Source: Paragyromitra xinjiangensis (Eukaryota > Ascomycota > Pezizomycetes > Pezizales > Discinaceae). From it: DNA of 64,000 bases. Made by a program: the position numbers and the translations under genes. The notes under the pieces were generated by a model. That model did not search any database and had not been told where the DNA came from. It saw nothing but the letters and a program-made list of their open reading frames with translations. Location: the NCBI GenBank assembly GCA_038503065.1, contig JBCAMK010000019.1:992001-1056000 (forward strand). The letters run 5' to 3'. This document shows, one piece after another, positions 31,601 to 42,500 of this stretch (positions are counted from its first letter, which is position 1; every line of letters begins with the position of its first letter).

Positions 31601-32335
31601 CACATACGATATGGCATCACCACACAAACATACACACATTCCTGCGCCCTCGGATACCATGCCGAGAATGAAGACGCCGAAATTCACGCCATACAAGAAG
31701 CCTTAAATCTTTTGCTTCAACACATCGTCTACCCTGCTTCCATATACATATGCGTTGACAACCAAAATGCCCTAAAGTCACTTGCAGGAGGACCCACACA
31801 TAACAAGGAATACCTGTGGCACGCACTCAACGCGTGCAACTCACTTCAAAACATAGGATGTTCCATCAGTGGCATATGGACTCCCTCTCACACACAAATT
31901 TTTGGCAACGAGAAAGCCGATCAACTGGCCACACTCGCCCACAACACACCCCTTTGCCCATGGCACCGTCTCACTCCTGGACACCTTTCACTCCTACCCA
32001 AGAAACACCTACTTAAATCATGGGCCTCCAACACCCAAAAGCCCGTCGCGCTTCACATCGCGCAACACCTCACACCATTATCACGAAAACGATTCTCCAA
32101 ACTTGCGAAGATACGCAATCAAGCACACTTCATTGATCCTACCGGATTCACCGATCCCCTTATATGCACATGCGGCGAACAGGATGGCTCCTACCATCGC
32201 ATCATGTCCTGTAAACTCAGAAACAAAGAACGAGAAGATTTCTTTAAAAATTCAGAACCAGATTGGAGTGTTTTCTTTTCGCCTAAGTTAAATTTTTCCG
32301 AGTTCTTTTCTTACGTTAACCTTTTAGGGTTATAA
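28643..32335 (+). CDS. LINE B copy 2 ORF2: endonuclease, reverse transcriptase, RNase H
   Basis: This is an intact 1230-residue ORF2, the same length as in copy 1. The endonuclease again has LQDPW and ADTN in place of the canonical QEP and GDFN, with NSDH preserved. RT has TDIERAFNC, LPQGSAVSS and YIDD. RNase H has LLYTDGSLIDNG, EIHAIQEAL, VDNQNALKSL and EKADQLATL. The C-terminal finger CTCGEQDGSYHRIMSC is present. Nothing visible disables RT or RNase H, so this copy and copy 1 are the best candidates for a source of active reverse transcriptase in the window. Confidence 0.92.
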   Translation: MIKHTTQITGIAQVQQLNCAKGKASTLSVLHHANINTQLAILALQDPWSEAQGLPPNITNFHRFSPTNQNPKCVTYINANMNLNPRISTSFFNNAISIIITTAIGDIEISNIYANHTPTTYTYLNMHHFLPMHMILADTNLHHTWWYGLETDTHRTSINRTRLIANQLVDWLEDHNYQLINHPGILTHFPRNGNQNSIIDLNLFKNIQQYLITWQSDQGLRDNSDHTLITTTIFLPPKPTATPKRNLSKANWSQFHNIIRQSALNNSQPTNASETTKECEQLTSLIQFATITAIPLSKPSQHSKGWWTNELSKLKRKINAVNHITKQPNPPQYAKSLLKNLRVQWKTEINEAKKHHWHQRLSTNDPKQIWQAIKQTNGRRPPTTIQPLHNAPNFEAQCNAFKSTFFPPILASPQPLPQNWLPPPALDQSLNTPHVTPKLISKLLTKTSAASAPGHDGILYPHIQHAHQAAPQLIPKIFTAALRFGAFPDIWKQAIITPIPKSGKDDYSKPNAYRPISLLSCLGKLLERIITRQLEIAAINSGAINHQHTGGRTGISAIDALQQIITPSQSWLDTPATTGHQKQLRPSILTTDIERAFNCVIHQQMTAIFLHFKFPTYLIQWYQSFTTNRTIAFRFNSTTSPTLPLNSGLPQGSAVSSIAYTIYSAALDTEPSHSNLTYSNTYIDDNAMLQASFSQKFATMTLQQRLNLKVERGSHLNILFSPPKTELMHLSLSSRIKDPTPTAIMLYNQSISPTEQNRMLGLIIDRKLTFHQHTHHIVASLLKTKGAIYPLLKSIHLTPTTIHHILHIVHIPTMLWGSPIWWTGAPTLIDNIQPAYHSLARLITGLPRYTEITHLLREAALPPLNLLLNYHSQKYGIRILKNNAYNPAFLPLLKFLPQTTEYKGTGLKRIASLLQPLINNQPLERLEFPFHSPFLTQSSLQISQLSKQQTATQHIKWTGTLEDSWLLYTDGSLIDNGHSSSNAYIAHIRYGITTQTYTHSCALGYHAENEDAEIHAIQEALNLLLQHIVYPASIYICVDNQNALKSLAGGPTHNKEYLWHALNACNSLQNIGCSISGIWTPSHTQIFGNEKADQLATLAHNTPLCPWHRLTPGHLSLLPKKHLLKSWASNTQKPVALHIAQHLTPLSRKRFSKLAKIRNQAHFIDPTGFTDPLICTCGEQDGSYHRIMSCKLRNKEREDFFKNSEPDWSVFFSPKLNFSEFFSYVNLLGL

Positions 32336-32884
32336 AAATTATGCGAATAAGCAGGGGGATGATTGATTTGATTTTCCTTTCGATTATTTCCTTCCTAAAA
32401 ATTGTTATTATTTTTCCTTTATTATTATGTTTAAAAGTTGGTTCGGAAACGGGGAGGATTTATTTGTAGTTGGCGGCGGATGAGGCGATATACTTTAGTA
32501 TCAGGGCCGTAGAATTAAAACACTAAAACACTAAAACACGCTAGAGGCAGTATATAACAAGCGACCGCCCACCTCACTTCTACTTTTCCTCCATCATCTC
32601 CGACCGCAAACTCAACACCACAAATTACCTCTCCCAGAACCTCACGAAACCAAAAGTCTTTATCTCTTTGGCCTCGTGTATCACTACACCCCACCTCGCT
32701 TCTGGGAACTCATCACTCTCATCGCTCCCGCGTCATCCTGGCTCCCAATACTCCTCCCAGAGTATCGCCATCACCACCTGCAACTCCCGTCCGACTTGTT
32801 TGGGCACCCATCACACCCACACCTCTCGCTGGGCGCAAACGCACCTCCAGCCACCTCTCTCCCCACCTCACCCGCACTTCCAAC

Positions 32885-34317
32885 ATGTCTGCACCTGAAG
32901 GCAGCACCGCCCTCTCCGCCTTTGATCCCACTGATCTCCCAATGGAAGATAAACCCACCTCCAACCACAGCAGCTCCTCCAGCGAACACGATGACGACGA
33001 AAGCGTCGGAGGCCAAGCATACAATTCCAACCTCAACTTTACTCAAATCCCTGCCGAAGACATGGCGAATATGACCAATGCCACCTCCACCAACTACCTT
33101 GCCTGGTTCATCCAAACCCAATTCAACACCATGAAAGATGAATTTGAAAGACAAATGGACAGTCTCCAAGCCCAGATCAAATTCAACAACATCCAAAACA
33201 CAAACACCACCTCAAAACTCGCCGAAATTAAAGCACAAAACATCTCCCTTCAAAACACAGTCCGCTCCTTAGACGCCAGACTCCTCCACATTCAAACCAA
33301 CCAAAACGTTCAAACCACCCCTTCCAACATGAACAGCAAACCTTCCACCACAAACACCACCAAACCACCCATCAACCCCGCCAAAACACAAGAATCCTAC
33401 GCCAGCAAAATCACAGCTGCACCCGGCGAAGCAAACTTCACAACCGTCACCAACAAAAAGACCCCGAAAATTCAGCCATTATACAAACCTGAGTTCACCA
33501 CCGACAAAAGGGAAATCATCGTCGAACTCACAGAACCCCTACCCACCTCAGCCACTCCAGATTCCATACTAAACGCCATCAACAACCGACTAGGATCCGT
33601 CAACACATGCATCCTAGCAGTCCGAAAAACCAATAATGACAACCTCATCCTCACCACCAAACCAAATGAAGCCGCTGACAAATTCATCGAACAATTTGAA
33701 CATGAAATCACCTCAGCATGCAATCTCCTCAAAATCCCAATCACCAACATCAGAGTCAACAGTAGATGGTCAAATTCATCATCGACGCCGTCCCCCTTAA
33801 CTTCAACCTCGAACCTGTCACACCCACCACTATTACCAATGCCCTCCAAGCCGCCATTCCTGACGTACAGCTAGCCCAAGCCCCAAGATGGCTCTCCACA
33901 GAAGAAAAGCGAGTCGGCAAGAAAGCCTCCTCCATCGTCATCGCCCTACCAGCCAGACACACCCTCAAATCCCTGGGCTTTACCTACCTCAACATCCTAA
34001 ACGCCACATGCAAAATCCGCGAATATCACCCCATAAACCCAACCACCCAATGTCGCAACTGTCAAAAACTAGGACACCATGACGCCACATGCAAACAAGA
34101 AATCGCCTGCGCCATCTGCGCACTTGCTCACCACACCAAAGACCACAGATGCGATCAAATCACCTGCAAAGGAGGCGCCAGATGCACGCACATGCCCTTC
34201 AGATGCGCATGCTGCAACACTAATCAACACACCGCCATCGACTGCCCCGAAAAAATGAAAACCAGAGCACTCTACCTTGCTCAACGCGCACATAAACTCA
34301 ACAACCATAATGATTAA
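32885..34317 (+). pseudogene. LINE B copy 3 ORF1, one-base deletion
   Basis: The frame opens as in copies 1 and 2 (MSAPEGSTALSAF) and keeps the coiled coil. Near 33768 the sequence reads AGATGGTCAAATTC where the sisters have AGATGGTCCAAATTC. The single-base loss moves the rest, from KFIIDAVPLNFN through the CRNCQKLGHHDATC knuckles to the stop at 34317, into another frame. Otherwise the protein would match its 477-residue sisters. Translation would end at 33874, before the zinc knuckles, so RNA binding would be lost. Confidence 0.9.
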
Positions 34318-37300
34318 ACACACAACACAAATCACAGGCATAGCCCAAGTGCAACAACTGAATTGCGCTAAAGGAAAGGCCTCCACTCTTTCAGTACTCC
34401 ATCACGCAAACATTAACACTCAACTCGCCGTACTCGCACTACAGGACCCATGGTCAGAAACCCAAGGCCTACCACCTAACATTCCGAACTTTCACCGTTT
34501 TTCACCAACCAATCAAAATCCCAAATGCGTCACATACATAAACGCAAACATGAACCTAAATCCGCGCATTTCAACCTCTTATTTCAACAACGCCATTTCA
34601 ATCATCATAACCACCGCGATAGGTGAGATCGAAATCTCCAACATCTACGCCAACCACACACCAACAACACACACCTACCTCAACATGCACAACTTCCTTC
34701 CCATGCACATGATACTAGCAGACACTAACCTACACCACACATGGTGGTACGGCTCTGAAACTGATTATCACACTTCCTCCATCAACAACACCAGACCAAC
34801 GGCCAACCAGCTCGTTGACTGGCTCGAAGACCATAATTACCAACTCATCAACCACCCAGGAACCTTCACACATTTTCCTAGAAACGGCAACAAAAATTCC
34901 ATCATCGATCTCACCCTTTTCAGAAACATACAACAATATCTTATAACGTGGCAATCTGATCAGAACCTCAGGGACAACTCCGACCACACCTTAATCACAA
35001 CAACAATATTCCTTCCACCAAAACCCACAGCCACACCCAAACGCAACCTCAGCAAAGCAAACTGGACCTTATTCCACACCATAATACAACAATCAGCACT
35101 CAACAATTCCCAACCCACCAACGCCAGCGAAACCACAAAAGAATGCGAACAGCTCACATCTCTCATACAATTCGCCACAATCACAGCCATACCACTATCA
35201 AAGCCCAGCCAACACTCCAAAGGTTGGTGGACCAACGAACTTTCCAAACTCAAAAGGAAAATAAACACCATAAATCACACACTCAGATTACCCAACCCAC
35301 CACAAAATGCCAGGAAAACTCTCCAATTCCTCCGCACACAATGGAAATCCGAAATCATTGAAGCAAAAAAACATCACTGGCACCAACGCCTTTCCACCAA
35401 CGACCCCAGGCAAATATGGCAAGCCATCAAACAAACCAATGGCCGAAGACCCCCCACCACCATACAAGCATTACACAACGCACCCAATTTTGAAACACAA
35501 TGCAACGCTTTTAAACTTGCTTTCTTTCCCCCCATCACTGCCTCCCCTAAGAACCCTAACCGACAACAACAACGCCAAAGTGACTTTTTGGTCACAACTC
35601 CACCAATTCTACTCCGATTAACGAGATTCTTGAAGATTCGGAATCAGCTCGCTGCCCCCGTTCGATCCTGCTATTGTACGCCTGGATCCGTCCAGTTTTG
35701 CAAAAGTTGTTGTCGAATTCGCTTATTTACCCCTCACTTCCAAAAACCTCACCAAATCTTGAGATTCTGCATCTTCTCATAACTCCACCAGTTTTCGTCC
35801 GATTAGCTCGACCCCGGGCTTTTTGGAACCGCCTCAGCGCGCCCGTTCGATCGCCCTCTCGTTCGTTCGGATCCGACCAGAACTGCAGAAGTTCTGCTCG
35901 ATTTCCCACCCCCCTCCGCCAGGACCCCCCTCCCAGGCCCAGCACCAACCCCCTACACACCCCACCTTCTCCTGTCGGTTCAGGATCCTTCTCTATGTCT
36001 TCCTCTTCATCTAGAGGCAGAGGGAGAGGCAGAGGCTTCAGGTCTCCCTCTTCTGTGACCAGCTCACCCCAAAACTCGCTCCAAACGCCCTTTGGCGCCC
36101 CTACAACACCTCCAAACACCCGTTTTTCGCCTCTGCTCCATGGAGACCCAGAGCAAACACCTACACAAGCCCTGCCACTTCGCCCAGCAGTCCCCCTACC
36201 TCACTATGCCTCCCTGCCCGCCACAGAGCCCACAGAGAGTGACTCTGTTCTCCTGGAAGAGTCTGACTCTGACATGACGGACACTGAGGGACCCCTCACC
36301 TTCTCCACCACCCTACCTCCAGTCATCCAGATGGATGATTCTAACAGCAATTTGGATCGCCTTGGTGCCATTGGTACTGGGGAGAACTACAACCCCTCCC
36401 TCTTCGCAGTGATGGATGAGCAGAACAGGCTCATCAAAGCACTCACAAAACGCGTCAAACAGCTTGAAAAAGCCATCAATACACCCCCACCAGCCCCTAC
36501 TTTCCACAATGACCCTGCTCTAGTGGAAAAGGTGGCTACCCTCACCTCCAAGGTTGCAGACCTGGAACAGAAACGGACCCTTACAACCATTCTGGCCTCT
36601 GCCAACCTCCCCCTACCTCCAGCAGCTGCTCCCCCGCCAGCCACCACCTCCTGGGCTCAGGTTGCCTCTAAAAGGGCTCCTAGACCCGCCAGCAAGTCCT
36701 CCAAGCCTACCAAAACCGACAACAACAACACCAAAGTGACTTTTTGGTCACAACTCCACCAATACTACTCCGATTAACGAGATTTTTGATTATTCGGAAT
36801 CAGCTCGCTGCCCCCGTTCGATCCTGCTATTGTACGTCGAAATCGCTCTCGATTTGCAAAAGCTGTTGTCGAATTCGCCTATTTACCCCTCTTTCCCCCA
36901 AAACCACACCAAATCCTGAGATATTGCAAAACCTCATATCTCCACCAATACTACTCCGATTGACTCGACCCCGGGCTTTTTGGAGTCCCCTCACTGTGCC
37001 CGTTCGATCGCCCTCTCGTTCGTCCGGATCCGAGCAGTTTTGCAGAAGTTGTTGACACTTCCTGCTCCCACCCTCCCCCACCCGCCAGGGACCCCCCCAG
37101 GGCCCCACAGCAACCCCCCCATACACCCCACCTCCTCCTGTCGGTTCAGGACCATCCTCTATGTCTTCCTCTTCGTCCAGAGGCAGAGGGAGAGGCAGAG
37201 GCTATCAGCCCTCCTCTTCTGGTGTCAATTCGCCCCAAAACACCCCTACAACACCCATTATCGCACCTACAACACCCCCATTTTCGCGTTTTTCGGCCTC

Positions 37301-37327
37301 CCACCATGGAGACCCAGAACAAACACC

Positions 37328-39579
37328 GGAACCGACAACAACAACGCCAAAGTGACTTTTTGGTCACAACTCCACCAATACTACTCCGATTAACGAGATT
37401 TTTGATTATTCGGAATCAGCTCGCTGCCCTCGTTCGATCCAGCTATTGTACGTCGAGGTCGCTCTTGATCTGCAAAAGTTGTTGTCGAATTCGCTATTTT
37501 ACCCCTCTTTTCCCCCCTACACCTCAAATTTTGAGATTTTGCAAAACCTCATATCTCCACCAATACTACTCCGATTGACTCGACCCCGGGCTTTTTGGAG
37601 TCCCCTCACTGTGCCCGTTCGATCGCCCTCTCGTTCGTCCGGATCCGAGCAGATTTGCAGAAGTTGTTGACACTTCCTGCTCCCACCCTCCCCCACCCGC
37701 CAGGGACCCCCCCAGGGCCCAGCAACACCTCCCCCCACCTCCTGTCGGTTCAGGACCATCACCATGTCTTCCTCTTCGTCCAGAGGCAGAGGGAGAGGCA
37801 GAGGCTATCAGCCCTCCTCTTCTGGCGTTAATTCGCCCCAAAACACCCCTACAACACCCATTATCGCACCTACAACACCCCCATTTTCGCGCTTTTCGGC
37901 CTCCCACCATGGAGACCCAGAGCAAACACCCACCCAGACTCTCCCACTGCGTCCTGCTGTTGCTCTACAGGACTATGAATCCCTCCCACTCCCCCCAGAC
38001 TCTCAGGATCATGAGATGACTGAATCTGAGAGTGAAACGGAGGAAGAATTCACCCCCCCCATCCTCAACACCACCCCCAAGATTGCAGATGCTGTCCTAC
38101 AACTAGCTGCAACCCTCCACGAATACCGGGCCTGCATCAAGCAGATGCTCAAAACCATCCGCAGGCTTGAAAAAGCAGCCAGGACTCCTCCACCACCTCC
38201 AGTCTTCCACAATGACCCTGCACTTGTGGAAAAGATTGCAACCCTCACAGCCAAAGTAGCAGATCTGGAGCAGAAACGCGCCCTCACTACCATCTTGGCC
38301 TCTGCCTCTGCCTCTGGTCCTGCCTCACTCCCCCTACCTCCAGCAGCTGCCCCAGCGCCTGCACCACACTCCTGGGCCCAGGTTGCCTCCAAAAAGGCTT
38401 CCAGACCCGCCCCCAAGGCCTCCAAGGCCCCCAAAACACCAACAGCCCCCCCCAAACGCGACCGCACACTCATCATCACCAGGAATGGCCTACCCATTCC
38501 TGAGGATGTCACTCCACTCACCATTCGCAATGCAGTCAATGCAGCCCTAGAAAGCGCTTTGATTGCAGAGGTGCGATTTACACCTGCTCACCATGTGCAG
38601 CTCATTGCTGTCACCACCACCACCTCCGACACACTCCTCAAGCAGAGATCAAAGCTTGAGGAGATCGTGAGATCCACCATCCCCAATGCTAACAGCCTAG
38701 AGAAAGAAGTCACTCTCTTCCAGGTTGTTTTGCACAACGTACCCACCTCCATTCCTTCTGGCGAAGAAGGATTTCAACACATCAGGTCAGAGGTTGAACA
38801 GTTCAACCCTGGCACCACCCTCATGCGCGACCCTCGCTGGCTCACCAAACCAGAGCAGAGAGAGGGCAAGCAGGCTTCTTCTATGGTTCTTACCATCCAG
38901 GGGAAACAACCTGCCACCACTGCCCTTGAGAGAGGGCTCTCCCTTTTCGGACGCCGCCTCAAGGTTTCCAAATACCTTCGCTTTGGACAGGATACCCAAT
39001 GCACCCACTGCTTGGCCTTTGGCCACCACCAACAACGCTGTACCAGCAAGACCCCCATCTGTACCATCTGTGCTGGGCCTCATACAGTGTCAACACACAC
39101 CTGCGGCAAACCTTCCTGCCATGTCAAAGGATCTCCTTGCCTCCACACCATCCTCCGCTGCGCCAACTGTGGCGAACAACATCGTGGTAACTCCCCTGAG
39201 TGCCTCAAACTCACAGCAGCAAGACTAGCTGCAAGCGAAAGACAGAATCGCATGCAAATCTAAGTCTCCCCCCCACCCTTACGACTTCATCTCCCTTGAC
39301 AGTGCTCGGATTGTTGGAGGGACGTGCTATAGGCACAAAGCATGAGCTGGTGAAAGAAGAATGCCCAGGGTAGTTTTGTCCTGTGAGAGAGGGCACTAGA
39401 TCGGGGTATTAACACATATACTGAAGAATAGCCGTAGAGGGCTGAGTTGGACCCAGTGGGAGGAATCGGGTAGTTAGTTGCGTTTTGATTTTGTTTTCTG
39501 TTTGGTTTTCTCTATATGTATGCCATATCCGTTTCGGATTTATGCAATATGAAATATAAATAAATAAATAAATAAATAA
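37328..39579 (+). mobile_element. Element E4, innermost and complete
   Basis: E4 is flanked by ccagaacaaacacc at 37314-37327 and 39580-39593, inside E3 ORF1. It is uninterrupted: start CCGACAAC at 37332, leader with two modules, ORF1, 3' region with hairpin 39527-39539 and an AAATAAATAA-type tail. Its length is 2.25 kb. It is the youngest insertion of the nest by position. Confidence 0.92.
37764..39263 (+). CDS. E4 ORF1, intact gag-like CCHC protein
   Basis: This 499-residue ORF is complete. Order of parts: Ser/Arg/Gly-rich start with RGRGRGRG (possible RNA contact), an acidic stretch (EMTESESETEEEF), a coiled coil (YRACIKQMLKTIRRLEKAAR and VEKIATLTAKVADLEQKR), an Ala/Pro/Lys-rich linker with SWAQVASKK, a basic KRDRTLIITRNG segment, a globular domain (LIAEVRFTPAHHVQLIAV), and knuckles (CTHCLAFGHHQQRC, CTICAGPHTVSTHTC, CANCGEQHRGNSPEC). 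It resembles LINE ORF1 proteins, but no ORF2 follows. The intact frame in a non-autonomous element suggests that the protein contributes in cis to mobility. Confidence 0.88.
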   Translation: MSSSSSRGRGRGRGYQPSSSGVNSPQNTPTTPIIAPTTPPFSRFSASHHGDPEQTPTQTLPLRPAVALQDYESLPLPPDSQDHEMTESESETEEEFTPPILNTTPKIADAVLQLAATLHEYRACIKQMLKTIRRLEKAARTPPPPPVFHNDPALVEKIATLTAKVADLEQKRALTTILASASASGPASLPLPPAAAPAPAPHSWAQVASKKASRPAPKASKAPKTPTAPPKRDRTLIITRNGLPIPEDVTPLTIRNAVNAALESALIAEVRFTPAHHVQLIAVTTTTSDTLLKQRSKLEEIVRSTIPNANSLEKEVTLFQVVLHNVPTSIPSGEEGFQHIRSEVEQFNPGTTLMRDPRWLTKPEQREGKQASSMVLTIQGKQPATTALERGLSLFGRRLKVSKYLRFGQDTQCTHCLAFGHHQQRCTSKTPICTICAGPHTVSTHTCGKPSCHVKGSPCLHTILRCANCGEQHRGNSPECLKLTAARLAASERQNRMQI

Positions 39580-42500
39580 CCAGAACAAACACCTACCCAG
39601 GCCCTACCACTGCGCCCTGCAGTTGCTCTGCAGGACTATGAATCCCTCCCACTTCCCCCAGACTCTCAGGACCATGAGATGAGTGAGTCTGAGAGTGAAA
39701 CGGAAGACTACCACCCCCCCACCATGACCACCACCCTGGAGATGGCACAGACAGTCACAGAGCTGTGCAGGAATCTTCACGAATACCGCAGATGCATCAA
39801 GCAGATGATCAAGAAGATTGAAAGGCTTGAAACAGCAGCCAGGAAACCCACACCTCCTGCTACTTACCACAACGACCCTGCTCTTGTGGAAAAGATAGCA
39901 ATCCTCACATCCAAGGTAGCAGACTTGGAGCAGAAACGCGCCCTGACTACCATCTTGGCCTCTGCCTCTGGCCCTGCCTCACTCCCTCTACCTCCAGCAG
40001 CTGCCCCACCACCTGCGCAACACTCCTGGGCTCAGGTTGCCTCCAAAAAGGCCTCCAGACCCGCCCCTAAGGCCTCCAAGGCCCCCAAAACATCCACAAG
40101 CCCCCCCAAACGCGACCGCACACTCATTATCACCAGGAATGGTCTACCCATTCCTGAAGATGTCACCCCACTCACCATTCGCAATGGAATCAATGCAGCC
40201 TTAGAAAGCCCATTGATTGCAGAAGTGCGATTCACACCTGCTCACCGTGTGCAGCTCATTGCTGTCACCACCACCACCTCCGACACACTCCTCAAGCAGA
40301 GATCAAAGCTTGAGGAGATTGTGAGAACCACCATCCCCAATGCCAACAGCCTGGAGAAAGAAGTCACTCTCTTTCAGGTTGTTCTGCACAACGTACCCAC
40401 CTCCATTCCTTCTGGCGAAGAAGGATTTCAACACATCAGGTCAGAGGTTGAACAGTTCAACCCTGGCACCACCCTCATGCGCGACCCTCGCTGGCTCACC
40501 AGACCAGAGCAGAGAGAGGGCAAGCAGGCTTCCTCCATGGTGCTTACCATTCAGGGGAAACAACCTGCCACCACTGCCCTTGAGAGAGGGCTCTCCCTTT
40601 TCGGACACCGCCTCAAGGTTTCCAAATACTTTCGCTTTGGACAGGATACCCAATGCACCCACTGCTTGGCCTTTGGCCACCACCAACAGCGCTGTACCAG
40701 CAAGACCCCCATCTGTACCATCTGTGCTGGGCCTCATACAGTGTCAACACACACCTGCGGCAAACCTTCCTGCCATGTCAAAGGATCTCCCTGCCTCCAC
40801 ACCATCCTCCGCTGCGCCAACTGTGGCGAACAACATCGTGGTAACTCCCCCGAGTGCCTCAAACTCACAGCAGCAAGACTAGCTGCAAGCGAAAGACAGA
40901 ATCGCATGCAAATCTAAGTCTCCCCCCCACCCTTACGACTTCATCTCCCTTGACAGTGCTCGGATTGTTGGAGGGACGTGCTATAGGCACAAAGCATGTG
41001 CTGGTGAAAGAAGAATGCCCAGGGTAGTCTTGTCCTGTGAGAGAGGGCACTAGATCGGGGTATTAACACATATACTAAAGAATAGCTGTAGAGGGCTGAG
41101 TTGGACCCAGTGGGAGGAATCGGGTAGTTAGTTGCGTTTGATTTTGTTTTCTGTTTGGTTTTCTCTATATGTATGCCATATCCGTTTCGGATTTATGCAG
41201 TATGAAATATAAATAAATAAATAATAAGCCTACCAAACCACCAGCAAACCCCCCAAAACGCGACCGTACCCTCATCATCACCAGGAATGGTCTACCCATT
41301 CCTGATGACATCACTCCACTTCTCATTCGCAATGCAGTCAATGCTGCCCTGGAAAGGCCATTGATTGCAGAGGTGCGATTCACACCAGCTCACCATGTGC
41401 AGCTCATTGCTGTCACCTCCACCACCTCTGACTCCCTCCTCAAGCAAAGACAGAAGCTTGAGGAAGTTGTTCGCAACACCATCCCCAATGCCAACAGCAT
41501 GGAAAAGGAAGCAGTCCTGACCCAGGTTGTTGTGCACAACATTCCCACCTCCATTCCCTCTGGCGAAGAGGGCTTCCAGCAAATCAGATCTGAGGTTGAG
41601 CAGTTCAACCCAGGCACCACCCTACTCCGCGACCCCCGCTGGCTCACTAGACCTGAGCAGAGAGAGGGGAAACAGGCATCCTCCATGGTTCTTACCATTG
41701 TGGGGAAGCAGCCTGCCACCACTGCCCTTGAGAGAGGGCTCTCCATGTTTGGACTTCGTCACAAAGTCACCAAATACCTTCGCTTTGGACCAGACACCCA
41801 ATGCACTACCTGCCTGGCCTTTGGCCACCCACAACAACGCTGTACCAGCAAAACACCCTTCTGCAACATCTGTGCTGGGCCTCATACAGCATCCTCCCAC
41901 TCCTGCGCAACCTCCTCTTGCACCATCAAGGGAGCTCCCTGCCTCCACACTATCATCCGTTGCAAGAACTGTAACGAACCGCATCGTGGTAACTTTTCTG
42001 GTTGCCTCAAACTCACCCAAGCCAGACTTAGTGCCAGTGAACGTCAGGATCGCATGGTAACTTAAGTTACACCCCACCCTTATTGATGTATCCAACCTTC
42101 AGGGGTCTTCGGACCTGGTGGAAGGAGTGCTATAGGCACAAAGCAAGCGATGGTAAAGGAAGAATGCCCAGGGTAGTCTTGACACTGTGAGAGGGAGTCA
42201 CTAGATCAGGGTATTAACACATTCACTGATGACGAGCCTAGAAGAGGCTGAGTTGGAACTGGTGGAGGATTAGTTAGTTTTGTTTTGTTTTCTTTTATGT
42301 TCCTGTTGGGTTTTCTTCTGCTGTACGCCATATCCGTTTCGGATGCCTGCGAGTATGAACAATAAATAAATAAATAAATAATAAATAAATAACTGCCTCC
42401 CCTCAGCCACTACCACAAAACTGGCTCCCTCCACCCGCATCAGATCAATCCTTCAATACACCCCACATCACCCCAGAGTTAATCTCAAAATTACTCGCCA

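Larger units (their letters stand above)
26881..32550 (+). mobile_element. LINE B copy 2, full-length with intact ORFs
   Basis: It begins directly after the CTAGAGGAAG end of copy 1 and repeats the whole unit: leader, ORF1, ORF2, 3' untranslated region. It is very similar to copy 1 throughout, with scattered substitutions mostly at synonymous positions. Its own end, ACACGCTAGAGGCAG, abuts copy 3. There is no spacer between copies. Confidence 0.92.
37161..40917 (+). pseudogene. E3 ORF1, split by E4
   Basis: Parts 37161-37327 and 39594-40917 join in frame to 496 codons plus stop. The protein starts MSSSSSRGRGRGRGYQPSSS, has a coiled coil around CIKQMIKKIERLETAARK, a WAQVASKK linker and C-terminal knuckles CTHCLAFGHHQQRC. 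E4 landed in the PEQTP codons. The length is close to the intact E4 ORF1 (499), differing by a few codons in the acidic segment. No independent inactivating change is seen. Confidence 0.88.
36715..41225 (+). mobile_element. Element E3, inside E2 and split by E4
   Basis: E3 is flanked by aagcctaccaaa at 36703-36714 and 41226-41237, which is E2 ORF1 sequence. Its parts are 36715-37327 and 39594-41225. The CCGACAAC start is at 36716, the hairpin at 41180-41192, and an AAATAAATAA-type tail ends it. With E4 it forms a second subfamily, marked by GYQPSSSGVNSPQN in the ORF and a shorter CTATATGTATGCC 3' region. Confidence 0.9.
35995..42065 (+). pseudogene. E2 ORF1, split by E3
   Basis: The two parts, 35995-36714 and 41238-42065, join in frame to 515 codons plus stop, exactly the E1 and E5 length. 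The first part has the RGRGRGRG run and coiled coil (LIKALTKRVKQLEKAI); the second has the globular region (IAEVRFTPAHHVQLIAV) and knuckles (CTTCLAFGHPQQRC). E3 landed in the SKPTK linker. No other defect is visible, so E2 was intact when E3 inserted. The 41361-42065 part alone would lack the N-terminal oligomerisation region. Confidence 0.88.
35549..42391 (+). mobile_element. Element E2, outer shell of a three-level nest
   Basis: E2 sits in LINE B copy 3, flanked by actgcctcccct at 35537-35548 and 42392-42403. Its 5' part is 35549-36714 and its 3' part 41238-42391; E3 lies between. The common start CCGACAAC is at 35560, preceded by an extra aagaaccctaa. It ends in an AAATAAATAA-type tail, with the ATCCGTTTCGGAT hairpin at 42332-42344. 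It belongs to the E1/E5 subfamily. Confidence 0.9.

Noticed and set aside
35674..36777. A single long ORF across the E2 leader and ORF1 N-terminus into E3
   Set aside because: The upstream part is non-coding leader and the downstream part reads into the E3 leader; homology to E5 places the start at 35995 and the break at 36714.
39555..39579. Microsatellite or CRISPR-like direct repeats at the AAATAAATAA runs
   Set aside because: These runs always end an E element directly before a target duplication and are retroelement tails; no spaced repeats of CRISPR type exist in the window.
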